Shown: positions 1 through 6,820, counted from the stretch's first letter. The stretch: DNA of 19,782 nt from Candidatus Aminicenantes bacterium UBA2190 (GCA_002335385.1 DCVK01000017.1:1-19782), one strand, 5' to 3'. Made by a program: numbers and translations. Notes: generated from the letters alone by a model not told the origin.

Positions 1-176
1 ATTTTTCTTAGGACAAGAGTGATTCGTGATTCGGGATTCGAAAGAATGAGGGATAATTTGCCTGCGTGATGCGTGAACGAACTTTTAGAACTCCGTGATG
101 AGTGATGAGAAAGACACTTTCTTTTCCTTCGAATTTCGAAAGATCGTTGACATAAACTCGGATCGCTTGCTTTTAA
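1..176. repeat. Noncoding DNA with 7-bp-period tandem repeats
   Basis: No convincing gene lies here. The DNA holds three short runs with a 7-bp period: GATTCG at 21, 28 and 35; GCGTGAT/GCGTGAA at 64-77; and GTGATGA twice at 95-108. Base composition is lower in GC than the flanking genes. The 65-aa open frame starting at 95 runs through these repeats and the hairpin at 177-210 and has no ribosome binding site or protein-like character. The function of the repeats is unknown; similar 7-bp arrays occur at 12125-12159, 12269-12296 and 16033-16067. Confidence 0.6.
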
Positions 177-210
177 AAGGGCGCTGCACCATGCGGGCTG
201 CAGCGCCCTT
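171..210 (-). terminator. Hairpin terminator downstream of the perR-peroxiredoxin operon
   Basis: A perfect 12-bp inverted repeat, AAGGGCGCTGCA at 177-188 and TGCAGCGCCCTT at 199-210, encloses a 10-nt loop. Read on the minus strand the stem is followed by TTTTAAAA, which fits a rho-independent terminator for the operon ending at 307. The T run is short, so efficiency is uncertain. Confidence 0.6.
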
Positions 211-250
211 GGGAGGAGGCGTTCAGAAGCTGATCTGGGTCCGAATTCTT

Positions 251-292
251 CTACGTCGAACTTCGAATCCCCCAAGGGGACACGAAGCGTAG
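251..292 (-). other. Nested hairpin in the 3' UTR of the peroxiredoxin gene
   Basis: Three nested arms pair: CTACG 251-255 with CGTAG 288-292, CTTCG 261-265 with CGAAG 283-287, and CCCC/GGGG around 270-279. It lies 15 bases beyond the peroxiredoxin stop codon and has no T run, so it may stabilise the mRNA end or assist the terminator at 177-210. Confidence 0.4.
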
Positions 293-306
293 CCTCGAAC
301 CTTTCT

Positions 307-1020
307 TCATTTCTTCTTTTTGATCGTGCTCAGCACTTTTTCCTTGTCGATCTTCCTGGTGCAGAAGAACCAGTCGTGGCAGGTGACATCGGCGGCCTTG
401 CTTTCCATGCGCTCCTTGGCCACGCCGCAGGAACCGGCGGTGGGCACGATGACGTCGTCGCCGGGACGCCAGTCGGCCGGGGTGGCCACGCCGAAGGCGT
501 CGGCGGTCTGCAGGGCCTGCAGCACGCGCAGCAGCTCGTCGAAGTTGCGGCCCATGCTCAGCGGGTAGTAGATGATGGTGCGGATGATCCCCTTGGGGTC
601 GATGTAGAAGACGGCGCGCACGGCCTTGGTCGAGCTCTCGCCCGGCTGCATCATGCCGTACTTCTTCGCCACCTCCATGGTGATGTCCTCGATCAGCGGG
701 AATTTCACCTCGACGTTCTTCATCCCCTTGTAATCGATCTTCTCCTTGATGGTGCGCAGCCAGGCAATGTGGCTGTAGAGGCCGTCGACCGACAGGCCGA
801 CCAGCTGGCAGTTCAGCTCGCTGAACTTGTCCTCCATGGTGGCAAAGGTCATGAACTCCGAGGTGCAGACCGGAGTGAAGTCGGCCGGGTGGCTGAAGAG
901 GATGAGCCACTGGCCGGCATACTGCTCGGGGAAGTTGATCTCGCCCTGGGTGGTGACGGCCTTGAACGACGGGGCCTTGTCACCGATGCGGGGCATGCGG
1001 ACGGTTTCGTTCTGTTCCAT
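307..1020 (-). CDS. Peroxiredoxin (Prx6/archaeal-type AhpC-TSA family)
   Basis: A 237-aa thiol peroxidase that reduces hydrogen peroxide and organic peroxides in the cytoplasm. The active-site segment HPADFTPVCTSEF puts the peroxidatic cysteine at C52. The long C-terminal extension carries C198, C214 and C220 (TCHDWFFC), the arrangement of archaeal-type decameric peroxiredoxins, where a C-terminal cysteine pair helps resolve the oxidised Cys. The start at 1020 is chosen because AAGGAGAT lies 6 bases upstream; the same frame stays open to 1308 but that part is antisense to the perR frame and has no protein-like character. It follows the PerR-like gene by only 4 bases, so the two are one operon and the peroxidase is very likely under PerR control. 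The reductant (thioredoxin, or an NADH-driven system) cannot be told from this window. Confidence 0.93.
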   Translation of the reverse strand: MEQNETVRMPRIGDKAPSFKAVTTQGEINFPEQYAGQWLILFSHPADFTPVCTSEFMTFATMEDKFSELNCQLVGLSVDGLYSHIAWLRTIKEKIDYKGMKNVEVKFPLIEDITMEVAKKYGMMQPGESSTKAVRAVFYIDPKGIIRTIIYYPLSMGRNFDELLRVLQALQTADAFGVATPADWRPGDDVIVPTAGSCGVAKERMESKAADVTCHDWFFCTRKIDKEKVLSTIKKKK

Positions 1021-1024
1021 TTTT

Positions 1025-1441
1025 TTATCTCCTTTTGTTGGCTTTGATTTCTTCCGCGCCAAGGCAGCCGGCGCAGATCCCGTAAAACCGCACGGTGTGG
1101 CCGCTGATGCGGTGGGGGGAAAGGCGGCGGGCGGCTTCGGTGATCTCGTCCCGTGCCGCCATGGCGAAGTCGCTGACCCCGCCGCAGCGCTCGCAGACGA
1201 AATGGTAGTGGCCGGAAACGACGGCATCGTAGCGCACGGTGCCGTTGCCGAACTCGCCGCTCTGCAGCCGCCCCTCCTCCAGCAGGATGGCGATGTTGCG
1301 GTAGACATTGCCCAGGCTCAGGCTGGGCATCTCCGGCTTGAGGCGATCATAGATCGCCTGGGCGCTGGGATGGTCCTTGCTGGCTCGCACCAGCTCATGG
1401 ATCCGCTCCCGTTGCTTGCTTTTTCTTCTATGTAATTTCAT
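1025..1441 (-). CDS. perR: Fur-family peroxide sensor/repressor, PerR type
   Basis: A 138-aa DNA-binding metal-dependent repressor. An N-terminal winged helix (about 1-75) is followed by a dimerisation domain with two CxxC pairs, C83/C86 and C123/C126, forming the structural zinc site. Alignment by eye with Bacillus subtilis PerR places H24, D72, H78, H80 and D91 at its five regulatory metal ligands (H37, D85, H91, H93, D104). The Asp at D91, where Fur proteins usually have Glu, supports PerR rather than Fur or Zur. In PerR, peroxide oxidises the iron-binding histidines and derepresses detoxification genes, and the next gene in the operon is a peroxiredoxin. There is no strong Shine-Dalgarno before the ATG at 1441; the leader would be only about 17 nt. 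An inverted repeat at 1443-1465 abuts the start codon, suggesting autoregulation. Confidence 0.9.
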   Translation of the reverse strand: MKLHRRKSKQRERIHELVRASKDHPSAQAIYDRLKPEMPSLSLGNVYRNIAILLEEGRLQSGEFGNGTVRYDAVVSGHYHFVCERCGGVSDFAMAARDEITEAARRLSPHRISGHTVRFYGICAGCLGAEEIKANKRR

Positions 1442-1442
1442 A

Positions 1443-1465
1443 TTAATAATATTTCTTATTATTAA
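1443..1465. promoter_or_regulatory. Candidate PerR/Fur operator (9-5-9 palindrome)
   Basis: A perfect inverted repeat, TTAATAATA (1443-1451) and TATTATTAA (1457-1465), separated by 5 bp. It shares a base with the -10 box and covers the expected transcription start of the perR operon. It is AT-rich and resembles Per/Fur boxes in composition, but its 9-5-9 geometry differs from the classic 7-1-7 Per box. Binding by the adjacent PerR-like protein would block transcription and give autoregulation. Confidence 0.6.
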
Positions 1466-1493
1466 TTATAGAATATTTTCACTGATCTGTCAA
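1465..1493 (-). promoter_or_regulatory. Perfect consensus sigma-70 promoter for perR-peroxiredoxin
   Basis: On the minus strand TTGACA (1488-1493) and TATAAT (1465-1470) are separated by exactly 17 bp. Transcription should begin near 1458, inside the palindrome at 1443-1465. A full-consensus promoter would be very strong unless repressed, which fits control by the overlapping operator. Confidence 0.85.
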
Positions 1494-1696
1494 CAAGGGA
1501 GCCATAATGAAATTTTCTCACCTCGCCGCTTATCCCTCTCTGTCGCTTTGCCTCTGTCCGTTGCCCCATTTCAATCAAAGCCGTCCATCAAGGTTTCCGG
1601 TTGGCAGGATGTTCCTTCCCTCCAGGTCAGGGCCCCTGCTGTTCAGCCGTCAAAAGATCGACGTCACCGATGAGCGGATGGCCAGGGCCCGCCGCA

Positions 1697-1861
1697 TCAG
1701 CGGCCAAGCAGGATCATGGCACCGGATGCAATGGCCAGGATCGCCATGATCAGGGAAAGGCCCTCAAAGTTCAAATGGAGCAATGGAATCAGCCCGGTCA
1801 TGATGAGCCAGATGCCCAGCAGGATCATCCCCAAGCTCTTTGTCAGTCTAAACCTGCTCAT
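1697..1861 (-). CDS. Small two-helix membrane protein, 54 aa
   Basis: A short gene found by reading the minus strand: an ATG at 1861 preceded by AAGGAGG 8 bases upstream, then 54 codons to TGA. The protein has a basic N-terminus (SRFRLTKS), a first hydrophobic helix at about 9-29 (GMILLGIWLIMTGLIPLL), a short polar turn (HLNFEG), and a second helix at about 35-52. It resembles small DUF3096-like membrane proteins in size and layout, but I cannot assign a family. It appears to be the last gene of the envelope-stress unit, 98 bases after its neighbour. Its function is unknown; an inner-membrane location is inferred from hydrophobicity. Confidence 0.7.
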   Translation of the reverse strand: MSRFRLTKSLGMILLGIWLIMTGLIPLLHLNFEGLSLIMAILAIASGAMILLGR

Positions 1862-1959
1862 TTTGTCATCCTCCTTTTATTTCTTTTCATTTGCCCGCAG
1901 GTGAACCGTTCCGGAAAATCCGGATCGCAGCTCATCGCCATTGGCTTCATTTCAGCCGC

Positions 1960-2145
1960 TCAGCGGGTGATCCAACCAAGGCCAGGAGTCCCCTTTTCGC
2001 CTGGAGGCTCGTACGCTGAGCCGCATTGTCCCGGCGATTCTCTGCGGAATAGTTCTCCGATCCAGGTGCAGCACCGAATAAAGCGGTACATTGAGAATCC
2101 CACGGCGATGATCACGCCAAGGACGATTGATATTTTAAACAGCAT
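1960..2145 (-). CDS. Small single-helix membrane protein, 61 aa
   Basis: The start at ATG 2145 is chosen for its GGGGAGG ribosome binding site and because it overlaps the end of the upstream gene by 11 bases, implying translational coupling; the frame stays open to 2271 but that part lies inside the upstream gene. The N-terminus, MLFKISIVLGVIIAVGFS, is one membrane helix and closely resembles the 32-aa peptide encoded at 3634-3732 (MLFKIVIAIG). The tail of about 35 residues is polar with three cysteines (C27, C28, C41) and has no recognised domain. It may be a diverged paralogue of the small stress-island membrane peptides with an added tail. Confidence 0.6.
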   Translation of the reverse strand: MLFKISIVLGVIIAVGFSMYRFIRCCTWIGELFRRESPGQCGSAYEPPGEKGTPGLGWITR

Positions 2146-2722
2146 CCCCACCTCCCCTGATCTCTTGCTTTTCATGGTCGTGACGGGCTTTTTTTCGGAC
2201 CAGCATGATGAACATCCCGCTGACGGCAAGCACTCCGGCCGTGAAATAGACCCAGGTGTTATTGGCGCCAACGAGGTTAAAAGCCAAGGCGATTCCGGCC
2301 GCAGCCAGGAAGACCGTTGCCGGGACGGTCAGAAAAAAGCGCAGCAGGTCCTTTTTTTCAGCGGCGTCCCTGAACAGTTCGAAGCTGCCCAGGGCAAGGT
2401 AGGCCCCGCCGGCAAAGAAAAATAGGAATGGCTGACGCGAATCCCTTTCCAGCAGGACCATGGCGATGAGGATCAGGAATATCCCCTCGGCGCAATGGAA
2501 GAGGGCGATGAAATGGGGCTTGTTTTTTTCGAGCGCCCGGTGGAACACGGCATTCAGGATGATGAAAGTCCCGGCGCAAAAGAGGAATATGACCGTGAAA
2601 GGATACCCGCTGAAATGTTCCGCCAGGTCGATCCCTTTCAAGACCAGGGTGAGACCGACCAGATAATGGACCAGGCTTTCCAGCATGGCGTACCGTTTAT
2701 CGGTCCCGAACAAGCGTGGCAT
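2135..2722 (-). CDS. Polytopic membrane protein of unknown function, 195 aa
   Basis: I do not recognise a family. The start at 2722 (MPRLFGTDKR) is preferred over the upstream ATG at 2776 because GGAGGA lies 4 bases before it. The protein has five or six hydrophobic stretches (about 13-29, 41-61, 70-91, 98-116, 128-150, 158-175) separated by short charged loops, and a basic, polar cytoplasmic tail (VRKKARHDHEKQEIRGG). It lies 81 bases after the M48 protease gene in the same direction and overlaps the next small membrane-protein gene by 11 bases, so it belongs to the same envelope-stress unit. It could be a partner or substrate of the protease, but that rests on position only. Confidence 0.8.
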   Translation of the reverse strand: MPRLFGTDKRYAMLESLVHYLVGLTLVLKGIDLAEHFSGYPFTVIFLFCAGTFIILNAVFHRALEKNKPHFIALFHCAEGIFLILIAMVLLERDSRQPFLFFFAGGAYLALGSFELFRDAAEKKDLLRFFLTVPATVFLAAAGIALAFNLVGANNTWVYFTAGVLAVSGMFIMLVRKKARHDHEKQEIRGGGDAV

Positions 2723-2803
2723 GCATTCCTCCGGCGGCAATGGGGATTTCAGACCCCCGCCCCGCCGAAAAGTCATCCCGTCTGCAACGGCTGATTTTAA
2801 CCG

Positions 2804-3607
2804 CTACTTTCTGTAGTACCTCATCGCCTCCGGCATCGCCGCTATGATCTTCGTCATCCGCTTCTTGTCGGCGGGATGCGTGCTCAGGAACTCCGGCGGC
2901 TGCGCCCCGGCCTTTTGGGACATCCGTTGCCAGAACGGGATGGCGGCATGGGGGTCGTACCCGGCCATGGCCATGAAGATCAGCCCCAGACGGTCGGCTT
3001 CGCCCTCCTGGAGACGGTTGTAAGGCAGGACCGCGCCCAACTGGACTCCGACGCCGAAAAGCCCCATCCAGATCTGCTGGGTTTGCCGGGGCTTCTGCTT
3101 GAGCGCCTGGGCGAGCACCTGCCCGCCCAGCTGGGAGATGAGCGCCTGGCTCATCCGCTCGTTGCTGTGCTTGGCCACGGCATGGGCGATCTCGTGCCCC
3201 AGGACGACGGCCAGCCCGGCCTCGTCCCGGGTGAGCGGCAGGATGCCGGAATACACCATCACTTTCCCTCCCGGCATGCACCAGGCGTTGGCTTCCTTGT
3301 TTTCCACCAGGTTGAATTCCCAGGCGAAGCCATTGAGGCCCTGTGACATATCGTTCCGGGCGAAATAGGTCGTCACCGCGTTCTGGATGTTCCGGCCGAC
3401 CCGCTTCACTTCATTCCTGTCCGCCGAGTTGGAACTCATCCTGTTTTCCTTCAGAAACTGGTCGTACTGGCTGAAGCTCATGGAAAGCATTTCAGCGTCA
3501 GAAACGAGCGAAAGCTGGCGCCGGCCGGTGAGCGGCACCAGGCTGCAGGTTTGCAGCATGAACGCGGCGATGATCAAGAAGAGAAACCTGGCTTGTGTTT
3601 TTTTCAT
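2804..3607 (-). CDS. M48-family zinc metalloprotease lipoprotein (LoiP/BepA-like)
   Basis: A 267-aa envelope protease. The start at 3607 has AAGGAGG 7 bases upstream; the in-frame ATG at 3697 would add about 30 residues that read through the upstream microprotein gene. The signal peptide ends in a lipobox (LQTC, C21), so the protein should be lipid-anchored in the envelope. The zinc site is complete: HEIAH at 138-142 and E203 in EGEAD. The THP motif near 243-245 is typical of the family. Known relatives (LoiP, BepA, YcaL) degrade misfolded outer-membrane proteins under envelope stress. Here it sits among OmpA, GlsB and small membrane proteins downstream of a sigma-54 promoter, consistent with periplasmic quality control. 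Confidence 0.93.
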   Translation of the reverse strand: MKKTQARFLFLIIAAFMLQTCSLVPLTGRRQLSLVSDAEMLSMSFSQYDQFLKENRMSSNSADRNEVKRVGRNIQNAVTTYFARNDMSQGLNGFAWEFNLVENKEANAWCMPGGKVMVYSGILPLTRDEAGLAVVLGHEIAHAVAKHSNERMSQALISQLGGQVLAQALKQKPRQTQQIWMGLFGVGVQLGAVLPYNRLQEGEADRLGLIFMAMAGYDPHAAIPFWQRMSQKAGAQPPEFLSTHPADKKRMTKIIAAMPEAMRYYRK

Positions 3608-3633
3608 CCCTCCGCCTCCTTTTGCGTTTCCTG

Positions 3634-3732
3634 CTAAAAGGTCGTCCGCCCCATCAGCAGGCGAATGAAATGGAACGCAAAGAATCCCATGGCCCAAATC
3701 GCACCGATGGCAATGACAATCTTAAAAAGCAT
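3634..3732 (-). CDS. 32-aa single-helix membrane microprotein
   Basis: A very short gene starting at ATG 3732 and ending in TAG at 3634, with a strong AAGGAGG site 6 bases upstream. It encodes one hydrophobic helix with tryptophan and aromatic residues (IGAIWAMGFFAFHFIRLL) and a short basic tail. The core W-A-x-G-F-F-A-F-H is shared with the Lmo0937-like protein at 6821-6967 (LWALGFFAFHVGG), and both genes carry the same 14-base ribosome-binding-site context, GGAAAAAAAGGAGG. The two look like paralogues of one microprotein family. It lies 26 bases before the M48 protease gene and 70 bases after the GlsB-type gene, so it belongs to the same transcript. A helix this small may modulate the protease or membrane properties; this is unproven. 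Confidence 0.72.
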   Translation of the reverse strand: MLFKIVIAIGAIWAMGFFAFHFIRLLMGRTTF

Positions 3733-3802
3733 GCCGGCCTCCTTTTTTTCCGTTTTTCGTCGCCCGGCCTGGCCTTTTCAGCCACGATGAACCGGGAGGT
3801 CG

Positions 3803-4048
3803 TTATCTCCTCGTAAACAATCGGTAAACGGCCAGGATCAGGATGGCGCCCAGGATCGCTCCGATGAACCCCGCCGGCTGGCCCCGGCCATACCAGCCGA
3901 AATGCTGCCCGATATAGGTCGCCACGAAGGAACCGGCAATCCCGAGCACGATAGTGATGATGAATCCGCCCGGGTCCCTGCCCGGCATCAGCAGCCTGGC
4001 GAGGAGCCCGACCACGAAACCGATCACAATGATCCATAAAATATTCAT
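3803..4048 (-). CDS. GlsB/YeaQ/YmgE family stress-response membrane protein
   Basis: An 81-aa protein of the transglycosylase-associated (Transgly_assoc) family: three hydrophobic segments rich in glycine (about 3-20, 28-45, 58-76) and the family-typical pattern GxxxGxxARLLMPGRDPGG near the first loop. The function is poorly known; homologues are induced by general or acid stress in enterobacteria and Gram-positives. The start at 4048 has a good GGAGG site. It follows the OmpA lipoprotein gene by 28 bases, so the two are co-transcribed from the sigma-54 promoter at 4803-4818. Confidence 0.92.
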   Translation of the reverse strand: MNILWIIVIGFVVGLLARLLMPGRDPGGFIITIVLGIAGSFVATYIGQHFGWYGRGQPAGFIGAILGAILILAVYRLFTRR

Positions 4049-4076
4049 GCGGCCTCCTTTTACATGATCAGATGAT

Positions 4077-4745
4077 TCAGCCCTTCGCCTGCTCCTGCGC
4101 GGCCTTTTTCAGCTTGTCGTTGGCGATGACGGCGATATCCACCCGGCGGTTTTTCTGCCGGCCTTCCGTCGTATCATTGGTCACGATCGGCTGCGTCTCG
4201 CCATGTCCGCTGATCGAGAACCTCGCCGACTTCACGTCGAGAGCCGCCAGGTAAGAAGACACGGAGCGGGCGCGGTCCCTGGAAAGGGCCATGTTGTGCT
4301 CATCCGATCCGGTGTCGTCCGTGTGGCCTTCGATCAGGATCTCGGTGTCGGGATACTTGTTCAGGATCTTGGCCAGCTCGGTCAGGCTGGTTTTGCTGGC
4401 CGGCCGCAGGTCCGACTTGTCAATGTCATAAAGTATCCCGCTGTCAAAGGTGATCTTGATGCCTTCCCCGATGCGCTGGACTTCGGCCCCTGCGATATCC
4501 CGCTGCATTTCCGCGGCCTGCTTGTCCATGTAGCTCCCGATAATGGCGCCGGCCACGCCGCCGACGGCTGCGCCGATGATCGCGCCGAGCACGGTGTTGC
4601 CGGCGGCATGGCCGATCACGCCTCCCAGGACGGCGCCGCCGGCGCCGCCCATCACGGCGCCCTTGGTTTTCTTGCTCCATGACGCGCAGCTGACGGCCGC
4701 CAGCAAGAATACCACCACCACGATAAACGTCACTGTTCTTCTCAT
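4077..4745 (-). CDS. OmpA-family lipoprotein with glycine-zipper domain
   Basis: A 222-aa lipoprotein. The start at 4745 has AAGGAGGAG upstream; a longer form from 4775 would lack a site. The signal peptide ends in AVSC (C20). Residues 28-71 form a glycine zipper with repeated GGAxGG/GAIxGAAxGG patterns that should insert in a membrane. Residues 98-210 are an OmpA C-terminal peptidoglycan-binding domain with GHTDDTGSDEHNMALSRDRA and the NRRVDI ending. This architecture (YiaD/Pal-like) ties the outer membrane to the cell wall. It is the first gene of the unit driven by the sigma-54 promoter 58 bases upstream, with the GlsB-type, microprotein, M48 protease and other membrane genes following. 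Confidence 0.93.
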   Translation of the reverse strand: MRRTVTFIVVVVFLLAAVSCASWSKKTKGAVMGGAGGAVLGGVIGHAAGNTVLGAIIGAAVGGVAGAIIGSYMDKQAAEMQRDIAGAEVQRIGEGIKITFDSGILYDIDKSDLRPASKTSLTELAKILNKYPDTEILIEGHTDDTGSDEHNMALSRDRARSVSSYLAALDVKSARFSISGHGETQPIVTNDTTEGRQKNRRVDIAVIANDKLKKAAQEQAKG

Positions 4746-4802
4746 GTTATTCTCCTCCTTTCCAAATAGCGACATGCCTTTTCCCGATTACACAATACAT
4801 AA

Positions 4803-4818
4803 AGCATTATGTGTGCCA
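4803..4818 (-). promoter_or_regulatory. Sigma-54 promoter of the OmpA-GlsB-M48 unit
   Basis: Minus strand TGGCACACATAATGCT: GG and GC are exactly 12 bases apart, matching the -24/-12 sigma-54 consensus TGGCAC-N5-TTGCW with one change (A for T). The expected transcription start is near 4792, giving a leader of about 47 nt to the OmpA start. It lies in the 138-base gap between the CsbD-like gene and the OmpA gene. Confidence 0.78.
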
Positions 4819-4883
4819 ATCAATTCGCAGCCGGGCACGAGTGTGGCCTCTGCCGATCAAGGCATGCCTGGCCTGGTCTCTCA

Positions 4884-5063
4884 CTATTTCCCTAAAACTC
4901 TCTTGACCTGGCCGATCTTCTTCTGGACTTTGCCGGCCAGTTTTTCGCCGGTGCCTTCCGCTTCCAATTCGGGATTGTCGCTCAGTTTTCCGGCGACCTC
5001 CTTGGCCTTGCCTTTCACTTCGTGAAACCTGCCTTCCGCCTTGTCCCTGTTTCCGGATTTCAT
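4884..5063 (-). CDS. CsbD-like stress protein
   Basis: A 59-aa, highly charged, hydrophilic protein of the CsbD family. It has the family pattern of N-terminal DKAEGRFHEVKGKAKEVAGKL followed by a second half-repeat, and ends in lysine-rich VQKKIGQVKRVLGK. The start at 5063 has an AGGAGG site; the upstream in-frame ATG at 5138 does not. CsbD proteins are general-stress proteins in many bacteria (sigma-B controlled in Bacillus) with unknown biochemical role. Here it is the last gene of the Lmo0937/peptidase unit and lies directly before the sigma-54 promoter of the next unit. Confidence 0.9.
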   Translation of the reverse strand: MKSGNRDKAEGRFHEVKGKAKEVAGKLSDNPELEAEGTGEKLAGKVQKKIGQVKRVLGK

Positions 5064-5165
5064 GGTGTCCTCCTCTCGGGCACGAATCGAATCAAGCCGG
5101 TTCTCTCCGCTTCTGCGCGCAGTTTGCCGGATCGGCAATCGGCGACGGCTCAGCCATTGCCCGGG

Positions 5166-5387
5166 CTAGCTCTTCTTGCCCGCAGATAGCAGGAGGAAGG
5201 CACCGACCGCTATGGCCCCGATGCCGGCCCATAGCGGGATGTTGACCCTCTCCCTGTCCTGGGTGGTGATCTTGATCGGGCCCAGCTTGGTCGTATGGGT
5301 ATCGCTGACGTAACTGAATCCGCCATACACCAACGCCAGCACGCCGGCCGCGATCAGCACGATCGCCAGAATTTTCTTGTTATCCAT
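5166..5387 (-). CDS. Small two-helix membrane protein, DUF3185-like
   Basis: A 73-aa protein with helix 1 at about 5-26 (ILAIVLIAAGVLALVYGGFS), a polar loop (residues 27-49, with the motif LGPIKIT), and helix 2 at about 51-69. This layout is seen in small DUF3185-like proteins of stress loci, though I assign the family only tentatively. GGAGAAG lies just before ATG 5387. It follows the 77-aa membrane-protein gene by 163 bases containing two strong hairpins, which might tune its expression relative to the upstream genes. Function unknown. Confidence 0.8.
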   Translation of the reverse strand: MDNKKILAIVLIAAGVLALVYGGFSYVSDTHTTKLGPIKITTQDRERVNIPLWAGIGAIAVGAFLLLSAGKKS

Positions 5388-5445
5388 TTCATCTTCTCCT
5401 GTATAACCGAATTACCCGACAGTCATGTTCAGCAGAAATGAGTTG

Positions 5446-5519
5446 GGCGTCCTCTCCTCCCCCGCAAAGAGAGGACGCCAGCTCCGGATCCGCGGCGGGA
5501 ATGATTCCCCCGCGGATCC
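5446..5519. other. Tandem strong hairpins in an intergenic gap
   Basis: Hairpin A: an 11-bp perfect repeat, GGCGTCCTCTC 5446-5456 and GAGAGGACGCC 5469-5479, with a 12-nt loop. Hairpin B: GGATCCGCGG 5486-5495 and CCGCGGATCC 5510-5519, extended inward by GGGAA/TTCCC with one bulged C and a 3-nt loop. Neither is followed by a clear T run, so they are more likely mRNA-processing or attenuation structures than simple terminators. They separate the peptidase gene pair from the two downstream genes. Confidence 0.65.
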
Positions 5520-5550
5520 CCACCAGAAGTCAAATCCTGACGCGCCCGGG

Positions 5551-5784
5551 TCAGAGGACCGCAATCAGGCCGATCACGGCGAAGATGATCACCACGACGA
5601 TGACGATGTCCCGGGTGGACATGTAGCCGCCCCCGGCATCGGAAGCCGTGATCACGTCCTGCGCGCCGATCTCGAGCTGAACCGGCTCCGGCTGCGGAGC
5701 CGCCGTTTTTTCGGCGGCCATGGCGAGCGATGAGGCCAGCACGATCATCAACAGGGCACTCCAGACCTTAGTCTGTTTTTTCAT
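5551..5784 (-). CDS. Small exported membrane protein next to the C39-like peptidase (PA2779-like position)
   Basis: A 77-aa protein with an N-terminal signal peptide (about 1-23, cleavage after AMA), a short acidic and proline-containing middle, and a C-terminal hydrophobic helix (about 58-76, rich in V and I). The start at 5784 overlaps the end of the cysteine-peptidase gene by 17 bases, so the two are translationally coupled. In pseudomonads a PA2779-type small protein with signal peptide and C-terminal helix accompanies the PA2778 peptidase; this protein occupies the same position but is shorter, and I cannot confirm homology. It may be the membrane partner or substrate of the peptidase. 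Confidence 0.82.
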   Translation of the reverse strand: MKKQTKVWSALLMIVLASSLAMAAEKTAAPQPEPVQLEIGAQDVITASDAGGGYMSTRDIVIVVVIIFAVIGLIAVL

Positions 5785-6805
5785 TTTGCTTCTCCTTTTT
5801 TATCTGCATCGGCCGGGCCCTCTCGATGCGCAGTGCCCTGACCTGTAGATAATGCATGCGGATGAACTTTTCCCGCGGGGCCAGCCGCTGCGCCTGCTCC
5901 AGAGACCGCAGCGCCGGCTCGATCTTTTCCTGCTTGGCGTAGGCCAGGCCCAGGACATCGTGGGCGTAAGCGCTCCCGGTGTCCAGGGCGATGGCTTGCC
6001 GGGCATAGGCCTCGGCTTCCGCGAACTTGCCTTCTCTCAGGCTGATCATGCCCAGGCTGTACAGCGGATAGGGATCAGCCGCCAGCGCTTCCCTGGCTTT
6101 CCCCCACTCTTCCCGCGAGCGAACGAAATCCGCCCGGCGGTAATAGGCCGTGGCCAGGTTGATCGGGGTCAGCGGGTCGTTCTGCAGGGCGGGAAAAGGG
6201 AAGGGGCTTTGCCCGGGGACCACGGCCAGCATCCACCGGGACTGGTTCCGCCCCTTGCCCAGTTCCCAGACCTTCACGAAATTCCTGAACGACATGGCAT
6301 AACGGCTGCCGAAAAAAGGATCGTGAAAGATGACCTGGTCCCTGTCATCATCAAAGCCGATGACCACCCGGTAGTGGCCCTTGGCGATCTGTTGGATGGG
6401 TTTGGTCAGGACGATCGCCGGGATGCCCTTGCCGACGACATCCTTCAGTATCTGCAGGTTTCCCTGGAACGAGTAGCTCGCAAATCCCTTGCGGCGCGGA
6501 TACAGGACCATCTCGGAATTGTAGGTCGCCTGGTTCTCGGAATCAAAGATATCATCCGTGATCTGCCGCTGGCTGAAGGGATGCGCTTCATCCCAGTAGT
6601 TGAGGACCATGGCCAGGCAGGCCGGGCCGCAATAGTTCCGTTTCAGCCATTTTTCAGAGGGGACATTCTCGATCAAACACCCATTTTCCGGCTTGGCTTT
6701 ATCGTACTTGAAAACCTGGGCGGAAAAGAGACAGGGAGCCAAAATGCCCATGACGGCGATCACGCCCAATGCGCGTCTTGAACCATGGGGCCGGGGCCGG
6801 ATCAT
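5768..6805 (-). CDS. PA2778-like C39-type cysteine peptidase with TPR repeats
   Basis: A 345-aa exported protein. An N-terminal signal sequence (about 1-29) precedes a papain-like C39_2 domain (about 45-200) with the catalytic triad visible: C59 in NYCGPACLAMVL, H144 in GHYRVVIG, and D162 in HDPFFG. Residues about 210-320 form TPR-type helical repeats (e.g. YPLYSLGMISLREGKFAEAE) for protein contacts. The order peptidase then TPR is that of the PA2778 family. The ribosome binding site is weak and lies 15 bases after the Lmo0937-like gene, suggesting coupling to it. Substrate unknown; the small co-translated protein at 5551-5784 is the obvious candidate partner. Confidence 0.88.
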   Translation of the reverse strand: MIRPRPHGSRRALGVIAVMGILAPCLFSAQVFKYDKAKPENGCLIENVPSEKWLKRNYCGPACLAMVLNYWDEAHPFSQRQITDDIFDSENQATYNSEMVLYPRRKGFASYSFQGNLQILKDVVGKGIPAIVLTKPIQQIAKGHYRVVIGFDDDRDQVIFHDPFFGSRYAMSFRNFVKVWELGKGRNQSRWMLAVVPGQSPFPFPALQNDPLTPINLATAYYRRADFVRSREEWGKAREALAADPYPLYSLGMISLREGKFAEAEAYARQAIALDTGSAYAHDVLGLAYAKQEKIEPALRSLEQAQRLAPREKFIRMHYLQVRALRIERARPMQIKKEKQNEKTD

Positions 6806-6820
6806 TTTGTTACATTCCAG

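Noticed and set aside
1601..2425. A 274-codon plus-strand open frame
   Set aside because: It crosses three small minus-strand genes that each have ribosome binding sites and membrane helices; its own composition is not protein-like.
5852..6781. A 309-codon plus-strand open frame
   Set aside because: Shadow of the C39-like peptidase gene; no domain, and the opposite strand has a signal peptide, catalytic triad and TPRs.
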